DNA of 64,000 nucleotides from Rhizomys pruinosus (GCA_009823505.1 VZQC01000258.1:1255675-1319674), one strand, 5' to 3'. Shown: positions 11,030 through 22,972, counted from the stretch's first letter. The notes: generated by a model from the letters alone, not told the origin. Numbers and translations: made by a program.

Positions 11030-11654
11030 CTTATGTCCTCTAGTGGTTAGATGTTATAAGCCACAATAAGAACTTATCACCCTTTATAGAGAAACCACAG
11101 TTTGCAGATTAGCATACCATCCAAACATCTGTGTCTATGCTCACAGCTTAGCTTGACATAATAATTAGTACTGCTTAAATGCCTGTACATCCAATAGCTT
11201 GTGCTTTGTTAGTATGACTAAAAAGGTATCACTGGAAAAGCTGTCAACCCATGAAGGGAAACAACCTGAACAGACTAGAGTCGAAAATGACAACTCCAAA
11301 GAAATTAGACTGTTTTCTTCTCACCCGCTTGTGCCCCTTTCCCAAAGCGCAGGGAACAAACTGCGGAAGAGGAGGTGTGGTAGAATGTAAGGGCTGTGGA
11401 GAGATAGGGGTGAATCATGAGACTACAGGAATATAGATAGTCTGGACTCCTAATTGATCAACATGCCTGTGCATACAAACTTCTCCATCTGGACTATGGG
11501 AACCTTGGGTTGTTCAAAATTTGGACATAGATACTTGCAAAATGCACCAATTACCTAATTGTATGGCAAACTGAATAACATCAATGTTATCTGAAAACAA
11601 CTGTGTCATTATATTGTAGAATCCCTTAAAAATAAACAAATAAATAAAAAAAAT
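11030..11654 (+). mobile_element. L1 3' UTR-derived insert with A-rich tail
   Basis: Short blocks such as GGGAACAAACTGCGGAAGAGG, GTAAGGGCTGTGG and AGTCTGGACTCC match the L1 3' UTR copies at 29513 and 37021. The end is AATAAACAAATAAATAAAA. With the foldback module it forms one ~1.0-kb insertion in L1 ORF2: coding similarity stops at about 10627 and resumes near 11655. I did not find a clean target-site duplication. Confidence 0.6.
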
Positions 11655-14603
11655 TAAAAAAGAAAATATAGGAGAAATGGATGAATATCTGAAATCCTGG
11701 GAACCAACAAAGCTTAATCAAGAAGAGACTGACAGTTTAAACATACAAACTGTCTAGGTCCTTCCAGTCCACTGACATCCACTACCATCTGAATGGTAAT
11801 ATCTGAGGAAACTGAGGATGCAATAAAAAACCTCCCAACTAAAAAAAGCCTGGGCCCAGATGGATTCACAGCAGAATTCTATAAAACATTTAAAGAGGTC
11901 CTACAACCATTACTACTCAATCTGTTCAGAAGGATACAAACAGAGGGAATTCTCCCAAATTCCTTCTATGAATCCAGAATCACCCTAATACAAAAACCAG
12001 GTAAAGATACAACCTAAAAAGAAAACTATAGACCCATCTCATTGATGAACATAGATGCAAATTTTTTCAACAAAATAATTGCAAATCACATACAGACACA
12101 CATCATAAAGATGAACAAGTTGGATTCATATCAGAGTGCAGGGATGGTTCAATATACATAAATCAATAAATATCATAAAACACATAAGTGTACTACTGAA
12201 AGACAAAAACCACACAATCTTCTCAATTGTTTCAGAAAAAGCCTTTGACAAGAACCAGCATCCCTCCATGTTTAAAGTCCTAGAGGGAATCAGACTGAAG
12301 GAAACATGATCAAAGCCATATATAGCAAACCCACTGCCAACATCATCCTAAATGGAGAAAAAATGGAACCATTTCCCTTAAAGGTGGGAACCCTGCAAGG
12401 CTGCCCCTTATCACCACTCCTCTTTAACATGTGCTTGAAATGCTTGCTAGAGCAATAAGACAACACAAGGAAATGAAAGGAGTACTAATCGGAAAAGAAG
12501 AAGTTAAGCTATCCCTTTTTGCAGATAATATGATAGTTTGCCTAAGGGATGCTAAAAACTCCACCAGAAAACTTCTAGAAACAATTAAGAGTTTCAGTAA
12601 AGTGGCAGGATATGAAATTAACCTGGAAAAATCAGTAGCCTTTCTTTACACCAACAAAAAACAAGTGGAGAAGGAATATAAGAAGACCTCCCCACTCAAA
12701 ATAGCCTCAAAAATAATAAAATACCTGGGAACAAACCTAATCAAACATACCAAGGATCTCTACAACAAAAATTTTAGACCCCTGAAGAAGGAAATTGAAA
12801 ATGACCACAAAAGATGCAATGATCTACCATGCTCATGGATTGGAAAAATTATTATAGTAAAAATGTCTGTTTTACCCAAATTGATATACAGATTCAGTGC
12901 AATCCCAATCAAAATCCCCATAAACTTCTTCACAGACGTGGAAAAAATCCTTAAATTCATATGGACATACAAAAGACCCCAAATAGCTAAAGCAACCCTG
13001 TGTGAAAATGCAATACAGGGGGGATTGCTCTATCAGATTTCAAGCTATATTACAGGGCCATAGTCATAAAGACAGCCTGGTACTGGCACAAAAACAGACC
13101 CACTGAACAATGGAATAAAATTGAAGATCCAAAGTTGAGCTCATACAATTTCAGCCACCTTATATTTGACAAAAAAAAAAAAACCTCAATGGAGGAAGGA
13201 TAGCATCTTCAGCAAATGGTGTTGGCAAAACTGAATCACCATTTGTAGAACAAAATTAAACCCCTACCTCTCTCCCTGTGCAAAAATCAACTCCAAGTGG
13301 ATCAAAGATCTCAACATTAAACCTGAAACCCTGAAGATGATAGGAGAAAAAGTTGGTAACAACCTATGGGTGTAGGAAAAGACTTTCTAAATCAGACAGC
13401 AGCTGCACAGGAAATAAGGTCAACAGTCAACAAATGGGAGCTCATTAAACTCAAAAGCCTCTGTACAGCAAAAGAAACAATCAAGGAAGTGAAAAGAAAA
13501 CCCAGAGTGGGAGGAAATCTTCACCAGTGATTCATCTGACAGAGCTTTAATGTCCAGAATATATATACTTCTCAAAAAAACAAAGAAGTAAGAAAACAAA
13601 TAACCTACTCAAAAGATGGAGTAAAGAGCTGAACAGAGACTTTACCAGTGAGGAATTATATTTGGCTGAGAAACATCTTAAAAAGTGTTCAACATCATTA
13701 ATAATTAAGGAAATGCATATTAAAACCACTCTCAGTTATCATCTCACTCTGATAGGACTGGCTAAGATCAAGAAAACAAAAGACACCAAACTCTGGAGAG
13801 GTTGTGGGGAGACGGGAATACTCATCCACTGCTGGTGGGAATGTAAACTTGTACAACCATTATGGAAAGCAATGTAGAGAACCCTTAAAAGACTCAAAAT
13901 GAGCCTACCACCTGACCCAGTCATACCACTCCAGGGTATATACTCACAAGACTCATCCTACCACAAAGTTACATGCACACCCATGTTTATTGCAGCTCTC
14001 TTCACAATAGCAAAGAGCTGGAACCAACCCAAATGCCCCTCAACTGACAATTGCATGACAAAAATATGGTACAGCTACACAATGGAGTACTACTCAGTGG
14101 TAAAGAAAGATGACATCATTAACTTTGCAGGTAAATGGATGCAACGCAAAGCCATTATGCTAAGTGAAGTAACACAGTCCCAGAAAGACAAACGGAGAAT
14201 GGTCTCCCTCATTTGTGGATGCTAACACCAAATCCCCAGGTGAAAAGGCAAGCTGAACAACAGTATTGTTATATTTCTGTTTATCTGAAAGCAACTATGT
14301 TGTTATAATGTAAATCTCTTTATAGGCTCTAGAATCGACCTACCACTTACTATCAGACTCTGCAATTACTGTATATGGGGAGAAAGTATGTATCAATATT
14401 TTAGTATAATATAAAGTTAATGGAGGAAAATGTGAATTCCTAAACATAAAAAAAGACTGAGAGAAAGATGCAGGACAGTTATGGCTGAATGCATGATCTG
14501 GGGTGGAGTGGGGGGAAGGAAAAGGGGAATATGTCTAAATTGAACTGAAAAATAATGTCTGAAATACACAATACATCAATAAAAGCATTATATTAAAAAG
14601 AGG

Positions 14604-15949
14604 GAACCTGAATCACAGACCAACTACTCCTAACGGATAAGAAAACAATGAAACTACATCAACAACATAAACAGATTCAAACTTCTACTCAACAAAGTCA
14701 GGCTTGAGTTTCATATCAGACACACAACCAAAAAAAAATCCATATGCCCAGGCCACAATGAAAAGTACAAATAATCTGAAAAAGTACAAATAATATGACC
14801 CACCAAAACTCACTAGTCCTAAAGAAGTGTTCTATAATGAGAACTCCTTAGGGGAATCCAAGATTATAAACCCAATCAAAGAATTCAACAAATTTAAAGA
14901 ACATACAAACAACTCAAGAACTCAAAGAGATAGGGATAAACTCCTGATTGAACCTAAAGAAAATTCAAAAATATGGATGAATGAAGTGACAAAGACAATT
15001 CAAGATTAGAAAAGTGAATTAATGAAGAGAAATGCCGAAAAAAACCCACGGGCTGAACTGAAGATGGAATTGAAGACCCTCAATAAACCAATTAGAAAAA
15101 ATACAGGGGAAATTCTTACCAGCAGAATGAATCAAATGGAAAGCAGAATTTCAAGACTGGATGATAAAGCTGAAGAACTGGATTGCTGAAGCAAAGGATA
15201 TGAAAAAAATGACAAAATCACAGTAATGGCATATGCAGGAAATGACATCATGAAAAGATCAAATCTATACATCATAGGGATAGAGGAAGGAGAAGAAAAC
15301 TTAGGTTAACAGCAATGATCAGATCTTCAACAGGATTATAGAAGAAAATTTCCCTAAATTAAGTAAACATATATCCATATAGATACAAGAAGCACACAAG
15401 ACACCAAACCGATAGGACCAGAACAGAAACTCCCAATAGCATACCAAAAGCATTAAATACACAGAACAAAGAAAGAGTACTGAAAGGTGCAAGAGAAAAA
15501 CAAGTTACATATAAAGGAAAACACATCTGAATGTCACCTGAGTTTTCAATACAATCTATAAAAGCCAAAAGAGCCTGGAACAAAGTGTTCCACATTCTGA
15601 AGGATCAGAGATGAAAACCCAGAGTCCTTTACCCAGCAAAACTGTTTGGCAAAGACAAAGGGGAAAGAAAACTTTTCCATTATATAAATAGGCTGAAAGG
15701 ATTCATGCCCACAAAATCAGCCATACAGATAATACTGGAAGTAATACAAAGGACAGAAGAAAGGAATGACCACACACAAGGGGCTATAGAAAGAAAACAA
15801 ATGAAGGTATAATTACAGACACACAAAATAGGACCAACAACACAGAAATTAAAATGACATTAACCAATGCATATCTTTCAATAATAACTTTAAATATCAA
15901 TGGCTTCAACTCTCCAGTCAAAAGATGTAGACTAATAAGAAAAAAATCC
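14604..15949 (+). mobile_element. Second L1: ORF1 region and start of ORF2
   Basis: An older L1 than its neighbour. 14827-15009 is an ORF1 N-terminal piece that is rich in charged residues. The region around 15240-15780 aligns by eye with the ORF1 C-terminal half of copy 1. ORF2 begins near 15860 (blocks translating to [12 protein letters not shown]). The element stops at 15949, where a large insertion begins, and its endonuclease region resumes at 27519. Many stops are present. Confidence 0.85.
15937..15949. repeat. Left 13-bp target-site duplication of nested insertion
   Basis: AAGAAAAAAATCC here recurs exactly at 27519-27531, where the interrupted L1 endonuclease sequence continues. This brackets all intervening material as later-inserted DNA, with the assembly duplication counted once. 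Confidence 0.75.
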
Positions 15950-16738
15950 GGTCTGTTTTTGTGCCAGTACCAGGCTGTTTTTATCGCCCTGTAGTATAGT
16001 TTGATGTCTGGTATAGCGATCCCCCCCTGTATTGCTCTTTTTGCTCAGGGTTGCTTTGGCTATTCGGGGTCTTTTGCTTTTCCAAATGAAATTGAGGATT
16101 TTTTTTCCAAGCCTGTGAAGAAACTCTTGGGGATTTTAATTGGGATTGCATTAAATCTGTACACTAGTTTGGGTAGGATGGACATTTTTACTATATTTAT
16201 TTTCCCAATCCATGAGCATGGGAGGTTTGTCCATCTTCTGATGTCTTCCTCAATTTCCTTTTTCAGGGGTTTAAAATTTTTGTTGTAGAGATCCTTGGTG
16301 TCTTTGGTTAGGTTTGTTCCTAGGTATTTTATTGTTTTTGAGGCTATTGTGAGTGGGAAGGTCTCCTTGTAGTCCTTCTTCAATTGCTTGTTGTTGGTGT
16401 ACAGAAAGGCTACTGATTTTTCTAGGTTTATTTTGTATCCTGCCACTTTACCAAAGCTCTTAAAATCATTTCTAGGAGTTTTCTTTCCTTGGTGGAGGTT
16501 CTAGCATCCCTTGGGTAGACAATCATATCTCAGCAAAAAAGGGATAGCGTGACTTACTCTTTTCCAATAGAACTGAACGCCTTTAAGTTCCTTTTCTTGC
16601 CTTATTGCCCTATCAATGGTTTCCAGCACTATATTGAAAAGGATGGTGACAGGGGGACACCCTTGATGAGTTCCTACCTTTAAGGGAATGCTTTCTGTCG
16701 TTTTCCCAGTTTAAGGATGATTTGGCTGTGGGGTTTCC
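15950..16738 (-). mobile_element. L1 ORF2 reverse-transcriptase fragment, inverted
   Basis: The minus-strand frame at 16060-16446 (beginning [18 protein letters not shown]) aligns with the palm/thumb part of L1 ORF2 in copy 1. The orientation is opposite to the L1 3' segment that follows at about 17105. A 5' segment inverted relative to a 3' segment within one insertion is the usual mark of twin priming during L1 integration. Confidence 0.88.
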
Positions 16739-17104
16739 TGGATTGCCGATAGTGCCTTACCGCAATCGTCTGTCTTCGTGTCTGACATTCTTCTCTAAAC
16801 GACGAGACAACACACACTTCATCTCGAGAGTCTTCTCGGAATGATCCCACGAAAGAAGGAAGACGTAGACAAAGTCGACGCGAGTGAGAGGTCGAGAGCG
16901 AGGCGATCGAAAATACTAGCGAGTAAAGCGAGAAGAGGGGAAAGAAGAAAAGCGAGTACGGGGAACAGCTAGGGAAGCGCATCAGCGAGGGTGTTCTGGC
17001 TCCGCACACGCTTCTAGGCTCTCCTCTCTCTCACTCATCTCTTTCGCTGCGCTTCTCTCTGTGATTTTGTCAAGGGGTTTTCCTACGCGGCAAGTGAGAG
17101 GATC
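16739..17104. other. CpG-rich tract of unknown origin
   Basis: About 365 bases with roughly 30 CpG dinucleotides by eye, many in GCGAG/TCGA contexts, in a window where CpG is otherwise scarce. It sits exactly between the inverted and direct halves of the L1. The minus-strand open frame 16680-17009 is Arg/Ser-rich with no family I recognise. It is identical at about 23667-24032. It could be filler DNA, corrupted consensus, foreign sequence or a captured transcript; I cannot decide. Confidence 0.6.
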
Positions 17105-17605
17105 ACGCAAAAGATGGAGCAAAAGATCTGAATAGAGACTCACAGACGAGGAAACTAGAGATGGCCGAGAAACATCTAAGAAGTGTTCAACCAGCTAATA
17201 ATGAAGGAAATGCAAATTAAACCACTTTGAGATATCATCGTACTCCAATAAAACTGGCTAAAATCAAGAAATCAAGAAAGGATCAAGTATTGGAGAGGGT
17301 GTGGGGAAAGGGGAACACCATCCATTGCTGGTGGGAATGTAAACTTGTACACGCATTATGGAAAGCAGTGTGGAATACCCTTAGAAGACTCAAATGAGCC
17401 TGCCGTTTGAACCAGGCCTACCACTACTCCTGGGTATATACCCACAAGACACATATTACCACAGAGATACATGACAGCTATGTTTATTGCAGCTCTGTTC
17501 ACAATAGCAAAGCGGGAACCAGCCCAGATCCCCCTCAACTGACGAGTGGTGAGAGAAAATTGTGGTACATGTAACAATGGAGTTCTATGCAGTGGTAAAG
17601 GGAAG
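17105..17605 (+). mobile_element. L1 ORF2 C-terminal segment
   Basis: Blocks AAAGATGGAGCAAAAGATCTG, GCCGAGAAACATCTAAGAAG, TGCTGGTGGGAATGTAAAC and TTTATTGCAGCTCTGTTCACA are characteristic of the end of L1 ORF2. The direct half of the twin-primed L1. Confidence 0.9.
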
Positions 17606-17918
17606 ATCTTTGTTTCTCTACTATGTGCACAGAGACTCATGATCCACAACTCTATATGGGAATTTTGTCCTTGTTATAGTTTGGAGTTGGGTTGAATGAT
17701 GCAGCAAAAGACATTCTGGAACAATCTATAGAAAACAAGACCCGGCAATTTGGCTCGTACAAGGGGCTGCGGATTTGACCCTGAAAACCATCCAGATTTT
17801 GCTTTTATATTGGTTAAGAATACGGGCTTCTGGCTCACCTCCACCTGTACCTCCATCTCCAGGGGCTCTGAAACTCTCTTCTTCTGGGCTTGTGGGTACC
17901 CATACATACATGGTACAT

Positions 17919-17959
<41 letters not shown>

Positions 17960-17989
17960 TAAATAAAAATTATTACAAAAAAAAAAAAA
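17606..17989 (+). mobile_element. SINE-like insert with B2/B3-type 3' end and (CA)n
   Basis: The sequence interrupts ORF2 between GTGGTAAAG and GAGGGACAACATC. Its last part (CTCCAGGGGCTCTGAAACTC, ACATACATGGTACATGC, a CA run at 17921-17957, AAATAAATAAAAATT) matches a B2/B3-type tail. The first 200 bases are not assigned. Its counterpart is at 24534-24935. Confidence 0.6.
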
Positions 17990-18310
17990 GAGGGACAACA
18001 TCATGAACTTTGCAGGTAAATGGATGGAGCTAGAAGACATTATGTTAAATGAAGTAACACAGTCCCAGAAAAACAGACGACAAATAGTGTCCCTCATATG
18101 TGGATGCTAGTGCCAATAACCCAGATATAAATATTTCTCATGGAGAGGGATGCATAGTAAAAGAACAACAACAGAAAGACTGCATCAGAAAACTGACTGA
18201 AATGATGCATTGGGAAGGGTGGGAGAGGCGGAAGAGGGACACGGGTGTATATTCAATTAATGCATATTTAATTGACGTGAATTCAACAAGTATCCAGTTT
18301 TTCCCAGACA
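17990..18310 (+). mobile_element. L1 ORF2 end and 3' UTR start
   Basis: AACTTTGCAGGTAAATGGATGG and CCCTCATATGTGGATGCTAG mark the ORF2 end. The following AACAACAACAGAAAGACTGC resembles the 3' UTR of the truncated L1 at 38358. Confidence 0.8.
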
Positions 18311-19297
18311 CTGTCTACAGGTTACATGGTGTTTTAGGACTTATTAAAAGTAAATATGTGTATATTTAACAACATTGGTTTACAGGCTTTGATAAAAACG
18401 GTAATGCATCTGATAACTCAGATATAAATTGCTGTTGTCCACATCTGTTTTACATAAAATCTGTATAACAATAACTTTGGGGTTGGCACACACAAATGTT
18501 CTCTATAATTTTTCTATTGTACAGTATCACCTTGTGGCATTCTCTTTCACCTGTAAGATGATTTAACGTAAAAATTAAGTTTGCTTCCCAAGTTAATCAC
18601 ATACAGTCACCCAAAACAGCATGGGTGAATTTGATGAAATCTGTGCCTTGATTCCACTCTATAGGTATGAATAATACAAGTGTCTTCTGGAGACTCATGG
18701 GTCAAAAAACAAAAACCTAAAAAAAAGGGGGGGGATACAGATAGATATGAAACCTTTTTGTCAAAATCCTTGCAATTCAAATCTTAAAACTAACTACGGG
18801 AAAAGATTTGTATGTTCCTACAGGTCAAAATGTCACCAATTTAACGGCTGAGAAAGAAAAGATACAGCTTTGCATTGAGTAGGATGTACCAGAAAGTGCC
18901 AACAGAAAGGTTGGCCCGTCTGAACATTGAAAGGAAGAAAAGCCTCAGATTGCTACAAACATCAAACCCCTCTGTGGATCTTACTTGTAACAACTATTTA
19001 TAATGAGTCCTAATGAAACTTACCTTCTAGGTGCTGCAAAGGTTTTAATATGAGAGACTTTCTTACCTCCCCCCCATAGAACAAGGAGAAATATGATGAT
19101 GATGAGGTCGTTCTCCAACTGTAAATTGGATACAACTATTATAGAGGTAATATCTTATAAAACCAGTAAAACTGCCTTCTTTAACTGACTAATAGACGTA
19201 GGAACTGTGAAAAGGATCATTCTCTATTCAGAACCAAATATAATACTAAAGTCTCCTTAAGCTATGCACTTAAGCAAAATATATTAATACAGGAGCT
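18311..19297. other. Unassigned sequence within duplicated block
   Basis: About 1 kb with no recognisable coding or repeat content. It may be an extended L1 3' UTR because it lies between an ORF2 end and a UTR tail. The downstream counterpart (about 25290-26361) differs by many small indels, so the base sequence of both is uncertain. Confidence 0.4.
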
Positions 19298-20404
19298 CTG
19301 ACATCAGCAATGGATTATTCTACCAAGGAGATGTTGGCCAGGGGATCCAAGCCCCCACAAAAGGTAAAGGCTCCTTGCCAGCCCCTGGGTCCCACCCTCG
19401 GCGGGGGGGGGCGGGCTTGTATGTTCACTCAAGTTGAACAAATGAGTGCCCAGTCTATATTTGCCGAGGGTATGTTCACCATCATTTTCCCCAATCACAG
19501 CCCTTACTTTATTTCTACCAGTGTCCCCCTCTTCTCCCATGATTTCTTCCCAGGCTTAAATTATTAAGGGTGCACAGTGTGGATGAGGTATGCAAAGTGC
19601 AGTTCTGTATCTTTTGATTTCTGTGATTTGCTGGTCTAGTTCTTTGGATTGCTGGTGTCAATTCTGGCTGGTTATCTTCCTGGGCATGACAGTTTGTCAG
19701 GAATGTAACCTTCGATTTTCCTTTATCTGATTTTATTGAAGCATAAATATTGTCGATTAGTATGATATATGTATTTTATTTACCAATTATTTTTTAATTT
19801 TGTTATCGTAGGTTATATTTGGTATTAGACAAATTAGATGTGTGTTTTTGGATGGTTCTGTGAATCCTTTTGTGAATTACATTTTTTTCTTGTTAACTAT
19901 GAATGGGTCTTACTGTTGGCTCTTTTTATAATCATCTTACTAACTACATTAGCAAAGATGTAAGTCTTGTGCTCCAGCCATGGTTTTATTCCTCCAAGGT
20001 GATGATGAGCTCATAGCCAATTTATGTTAGATTTGGGATTTCATTTACTAGTCATATTGGACTGCCTTCTGCTGTCACAGTATTTCCAGGCAGATGTGGT
20101 GGAGCTGGTGCTGACGGCGGAGTCTTGCTTGACTCAGGCAGACCCATATTTGCTTTATTCTTGTGTTAGTGGCCTTTTGTTAACACTCTTCTGTTGTCTT
20201 TTGACATTTTTTGTTAGTACCATCTTGTTTACTACTTTGTCATGTGTTGTGTCTCATTATCCCATTTTCTTTCCCCTGTTAATCATCAGGTTTCGCCAGC
20301 AGTTTGTCATCTTTCTTATCGCCTCTCTTCCTTGCAGGTTTTTTTTTTTTTAGCTCCAGTGTTAGAGCAAGATGCCTTTACCTTTTGCGGGGGCTTGGAT
20401 TCCC
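19298..20404 (-). mobile_element. Foldback module and L1 3' UTR, reversed orientation
   Basis: A terminal-repeat-like block and GGATCCAAGCCCCC at 19298-19378 are followed abruptly by reverse-orientation L1 3' UTR (GGGGGGGGCGGGCTTGTATG, CCAATCACAGCCCTTAC). The module interior then follows (about 20000-20404), ending with the reverse complement of the opening block just before the N. The downstream copy has the same parts facing the other way (26362-27518). Confidence 0.6.
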
Positions 20405-20405
20405 T
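20405..20405. other. Single ambiguous base (N) at duplication joint
   Basis: The N lies exactly where the second copy begins. It probably marks an unresolved assembly join. Confidence 0.9.
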
Positions 20406-20406
20406 N

Positions 20407-21471
20407 TATCTTCCTCAAAAAAACAAAGAAGTAAGAAACAAATAACCTACTCAAAAGATGGAGTAAGAGCTGAACGGAGACTTCAAAAATGAAGAAAACA
20501 AACAAAAATAAAAAAAAAAAAAAAAAAAAAAACAAGTGTTCAACATCATTAATAATTCAAGAAATGCTATTAAAAACCACTCTAAGGGATCATCTCACTC
20601 CGATAAGACTTGGCTAAGATCAAGAAACAAAAAACACCAAACTCTGGAGAGGTTGTGGGGAGACGGGAATACTCATCCACCGCTGGTGTGAATGTAAACT
20701 GTTACAAAACCATTATGGAAAGCAATGTAAGAGGGGAGAACCCTTAAAAGACCCAAAATGAGGGCCTACCACCGGACCCGGTCATACCACTCACGCCAGG
20801 GTAAAATATACTCACAGAGACTCACCTACGACAAAGTTACAAACAATGCACACCCATGTTTATTGCAGCTCTCTTCACAATAAGCAAAAAGACTGGAACA
20901 CCCATGCCCTCAAGCTGACATTGCATACCAAATGGGGTACAGCTACACAATGGAGTCTACTCAGTGGTAAAGAAAAGAGACATCATTAACTTGGCAGGTA
21001 AATGGATCACGCAAACCATTATGCTAAGTGAAGTACACAGTCCCCCAGAAAGACAAACGGAGAATGGTCTCCCTCAGTTAGTGGATGCTAACACAAATCC
21101 CCAGGTGGAAAAGGCAGCTGACAACATTATTGTTATATTTCTGTTTATTCTGAAGGCATCTATGTTGGTTTATAAATGTGAAATTCTTCTTTATAGGCTC
21201 TAGAAATCAACCTACCAACGTACTATCAGACGTGCAATTACTGTATATGGGGAGAAAGTATGTATCAATATTTAGTATAATATAAAGTAATGGAGGAAAA
21301 TGTGAATTCCTAAACATAAAAAAAAAGACGGAGAGAAAGAATGCAGGAAAGTTATGGCTGAATGCATGATCTGGGGTGGAGTGGGGGGAAGGAAAAGGGG
21401 GAATAGGTCCCAAATTGAACTGAAAAATATGTCTGAAATACACAATACATCAACAAAGCATTTAATTTAAA
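20407..21471 (+). mobile_element. L1 ORF2 end and 3' UTR (second copy)
   Basis: Duplicate of the copy-1 L1 terminus, with indels that break the short frame still open at 13899-14225. Confidence 0.85.
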
Positions 21472-22846
21472 AGAGGGAACCTGAATCCAGACCAACTCTC
21501 CTAAAACGGATAAGAAAGCAATGAAAACTACATCAACAACTAAACAGTTCAAACTTCAACTCAGACAAGTCAGGCTTGAGTTTCATATCAGACACACAAC
21601 CAAAAAAAAAATCCATATGCCCAGGCCACAATGAAAAGTACAAATAATCTGAAAAAGTCCAAATAATATGACCCCACCAAACACCACCATCCTATAGAAG
21701 TGTTCAATAATGAAAACTACCTTTAGAGGAACCAAGATTAGAAACCCAATCAAGAATTCATTCAACAAATTTAAAAGAACATACAAACACTCAAGAACTC
21801 AAAGAGATAGGGATAAACTCCTGACAGAAACTAAGAAAAGATACAAATATATGGATGAATGAAGTGACAAAGACAACTCAAAACTTGAAAAGTGAATGAA
21901 TGAAGAGAAATGCGCGAGAAAAAACCCACGGGCCTGACTGAAGATGGAATTGTAAAACTCAATAAACCAATTAGAGAAAAAATAACAGGGGAAATTCTTA
22001 CCAGGCAGAAATGATCAAATGGAAGCAGAAGTTTCAAGACTGGATGATAAAGCTGAAGAACTGGATTGCTGAAGCAAAGGATTATAAAAAAATGACAAAA
22101 TCAAACAGGAATGGCATATGCAGGAAATGACATCATGAAAATATCAAATCTATAAATTATAGGTATAGAGGAAGGAGAAGAAAACTAACCTAAGGTTAAC
22201 AGAGCAATGATCAATCTTCACAGGTTATAGAAGAAAATTTCCCAAAATTAAGTAAACATATATCCATATAGATACAAGAAGCACACAAGACACCAAACCG
22301 ATAGGACCAGAACAGAAACCCCCACATAAGCAGACCAAAATCATTAATACACGAACAAAGAAAGTATATTGAAAGGTGCAAGAGAAAAACAAGTTACATA
22401 TAAAGGAAAACACATCGGAATCACAGCTGAGTTTTCAATGCAAAATATAAAAAAAGCCAAAAAGAGCCGGGAACAAAGTGTTCACAGTCTAGGGATTCAG
22501 AGATGAAACCAGATTCCCTTTACCACAGCAGAACTGTTGGCAAAGACAAAGGGAAGAAAACTTTTCCATGTGATATGAATAGGCTGAAAGGATTCATGCC
22601 CACAAAATCAGCCATACAGATAATACTGGAAGGTAAGAAAAGGAACAGAAGAAAGGAATGACTACACACAAGGGCCTATAGAAAATAAAACAAAGGAAAT
22701 TATAATTACAGACACACAAAATAGGACCAACAACACAGAAATTAAAATGACATTAACCAATGTCATATCTTTTCAATAATAACTTTAAATATCAATGCCT
22801 CAACTTCCAGTCAAGAATATATAGACTAATAAAAAAAAAAAAAATC
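21472..22846 (+). mobile_element. L1 ORF1 region (second copy)
   Basis: Counterpart of 14604-15949 with many small indels. It ends in a stretched A-run where the left target duplication should be. Confidence 0.8.
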
Positions 22847-22972
22847 GGGTCTGTTTTTGTGGCAGTACAAGGCTGTTTTTATCGCCCTGTAGTCATAGTT
22901 TGAAGTCTGGTATAGCGAACCCCCCCCTGGATTGATTGCTCTGTTTGCTCAGGTTGCTTTGGCTATTCGTGG

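Larger units (their letters stand above)
9279..14225 (+). pseudogene. L1 ORF2 remnant (endonuclease-reverse transcriptase)
   Basis: ORF2 normally nicks DNA and primes reverse transcription of L1 RNA. The ATG at 9279 reads MQTKNKLKGNNTHLSIITLN, the usual start of the endonuclease domain. Endonuclease landmarks are LNVYAPNSGAP and RDFNT; the late SDH motif reads SDQ, so a catalytic histidine is lost. The RT domain (about 11793-13063) shows [16 protein letters not shown], but the catalytic FADD motif reads FADN. The C-terminal end (IWYSYTMEYYSVVKKDD) closes at 14225. Multiple stops, CA/AAC and AAAT microsatellites and a 1-kb insert confirm decay. Confidence 0.92.
7630..14603 (+). mobile_element. 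Nearly full-length degenerate L1 (LINE-1), copy 1
   Basis: In order: the 3' part of a 5' UTR (about 7630-7867), ORF1 (7868-9219), a ~60-bp spacer, ORF2 (9279-14225), then a 3' UTR with a G-rich polypurine tract (about 14505-14530) and an AATAAA near 14577. The element is broken by a B2-type SINE in ORF1 (8376-8626), a ~1-kb insertion in the ORF2 linker (10628-11654), microsatellites and many stops and frameshifts. It cannot make functional proteins as read. Its 3' part from about 13561 recurs after the N at 20405. Confidence 0.93.
13561..19378. repeat. Upstream copy of a ~6-kb tandem duplication
   Basis: This interval reappears in the same order and orientation at about 20407-26440, after a single N at 20405. 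Matched points are 13561 with 20407, 16681 with 23609, and about 19300 with 26360. The downstream copy has many single-base gains and losses and stretched homopolymers. That pattern suggests over-extended gap filling with raw long reads rather than an old duplication. Confidence 0.85.

Noticed and set aside
16680..17009. 109-codon Arg/Ser-rich minus-strand frame, found identically at 23608-23937
   Set aside because: It starts in L1 sequence and continues into the CpG-rich tract. It has no family resemblance, and identity of the two copies is better explained by assembly.
17674..17966. Frames with poly-(Cys-Val) or poly-(Thr-His)
   Set aside because: Direct translation of the (CA)n microsatellite.
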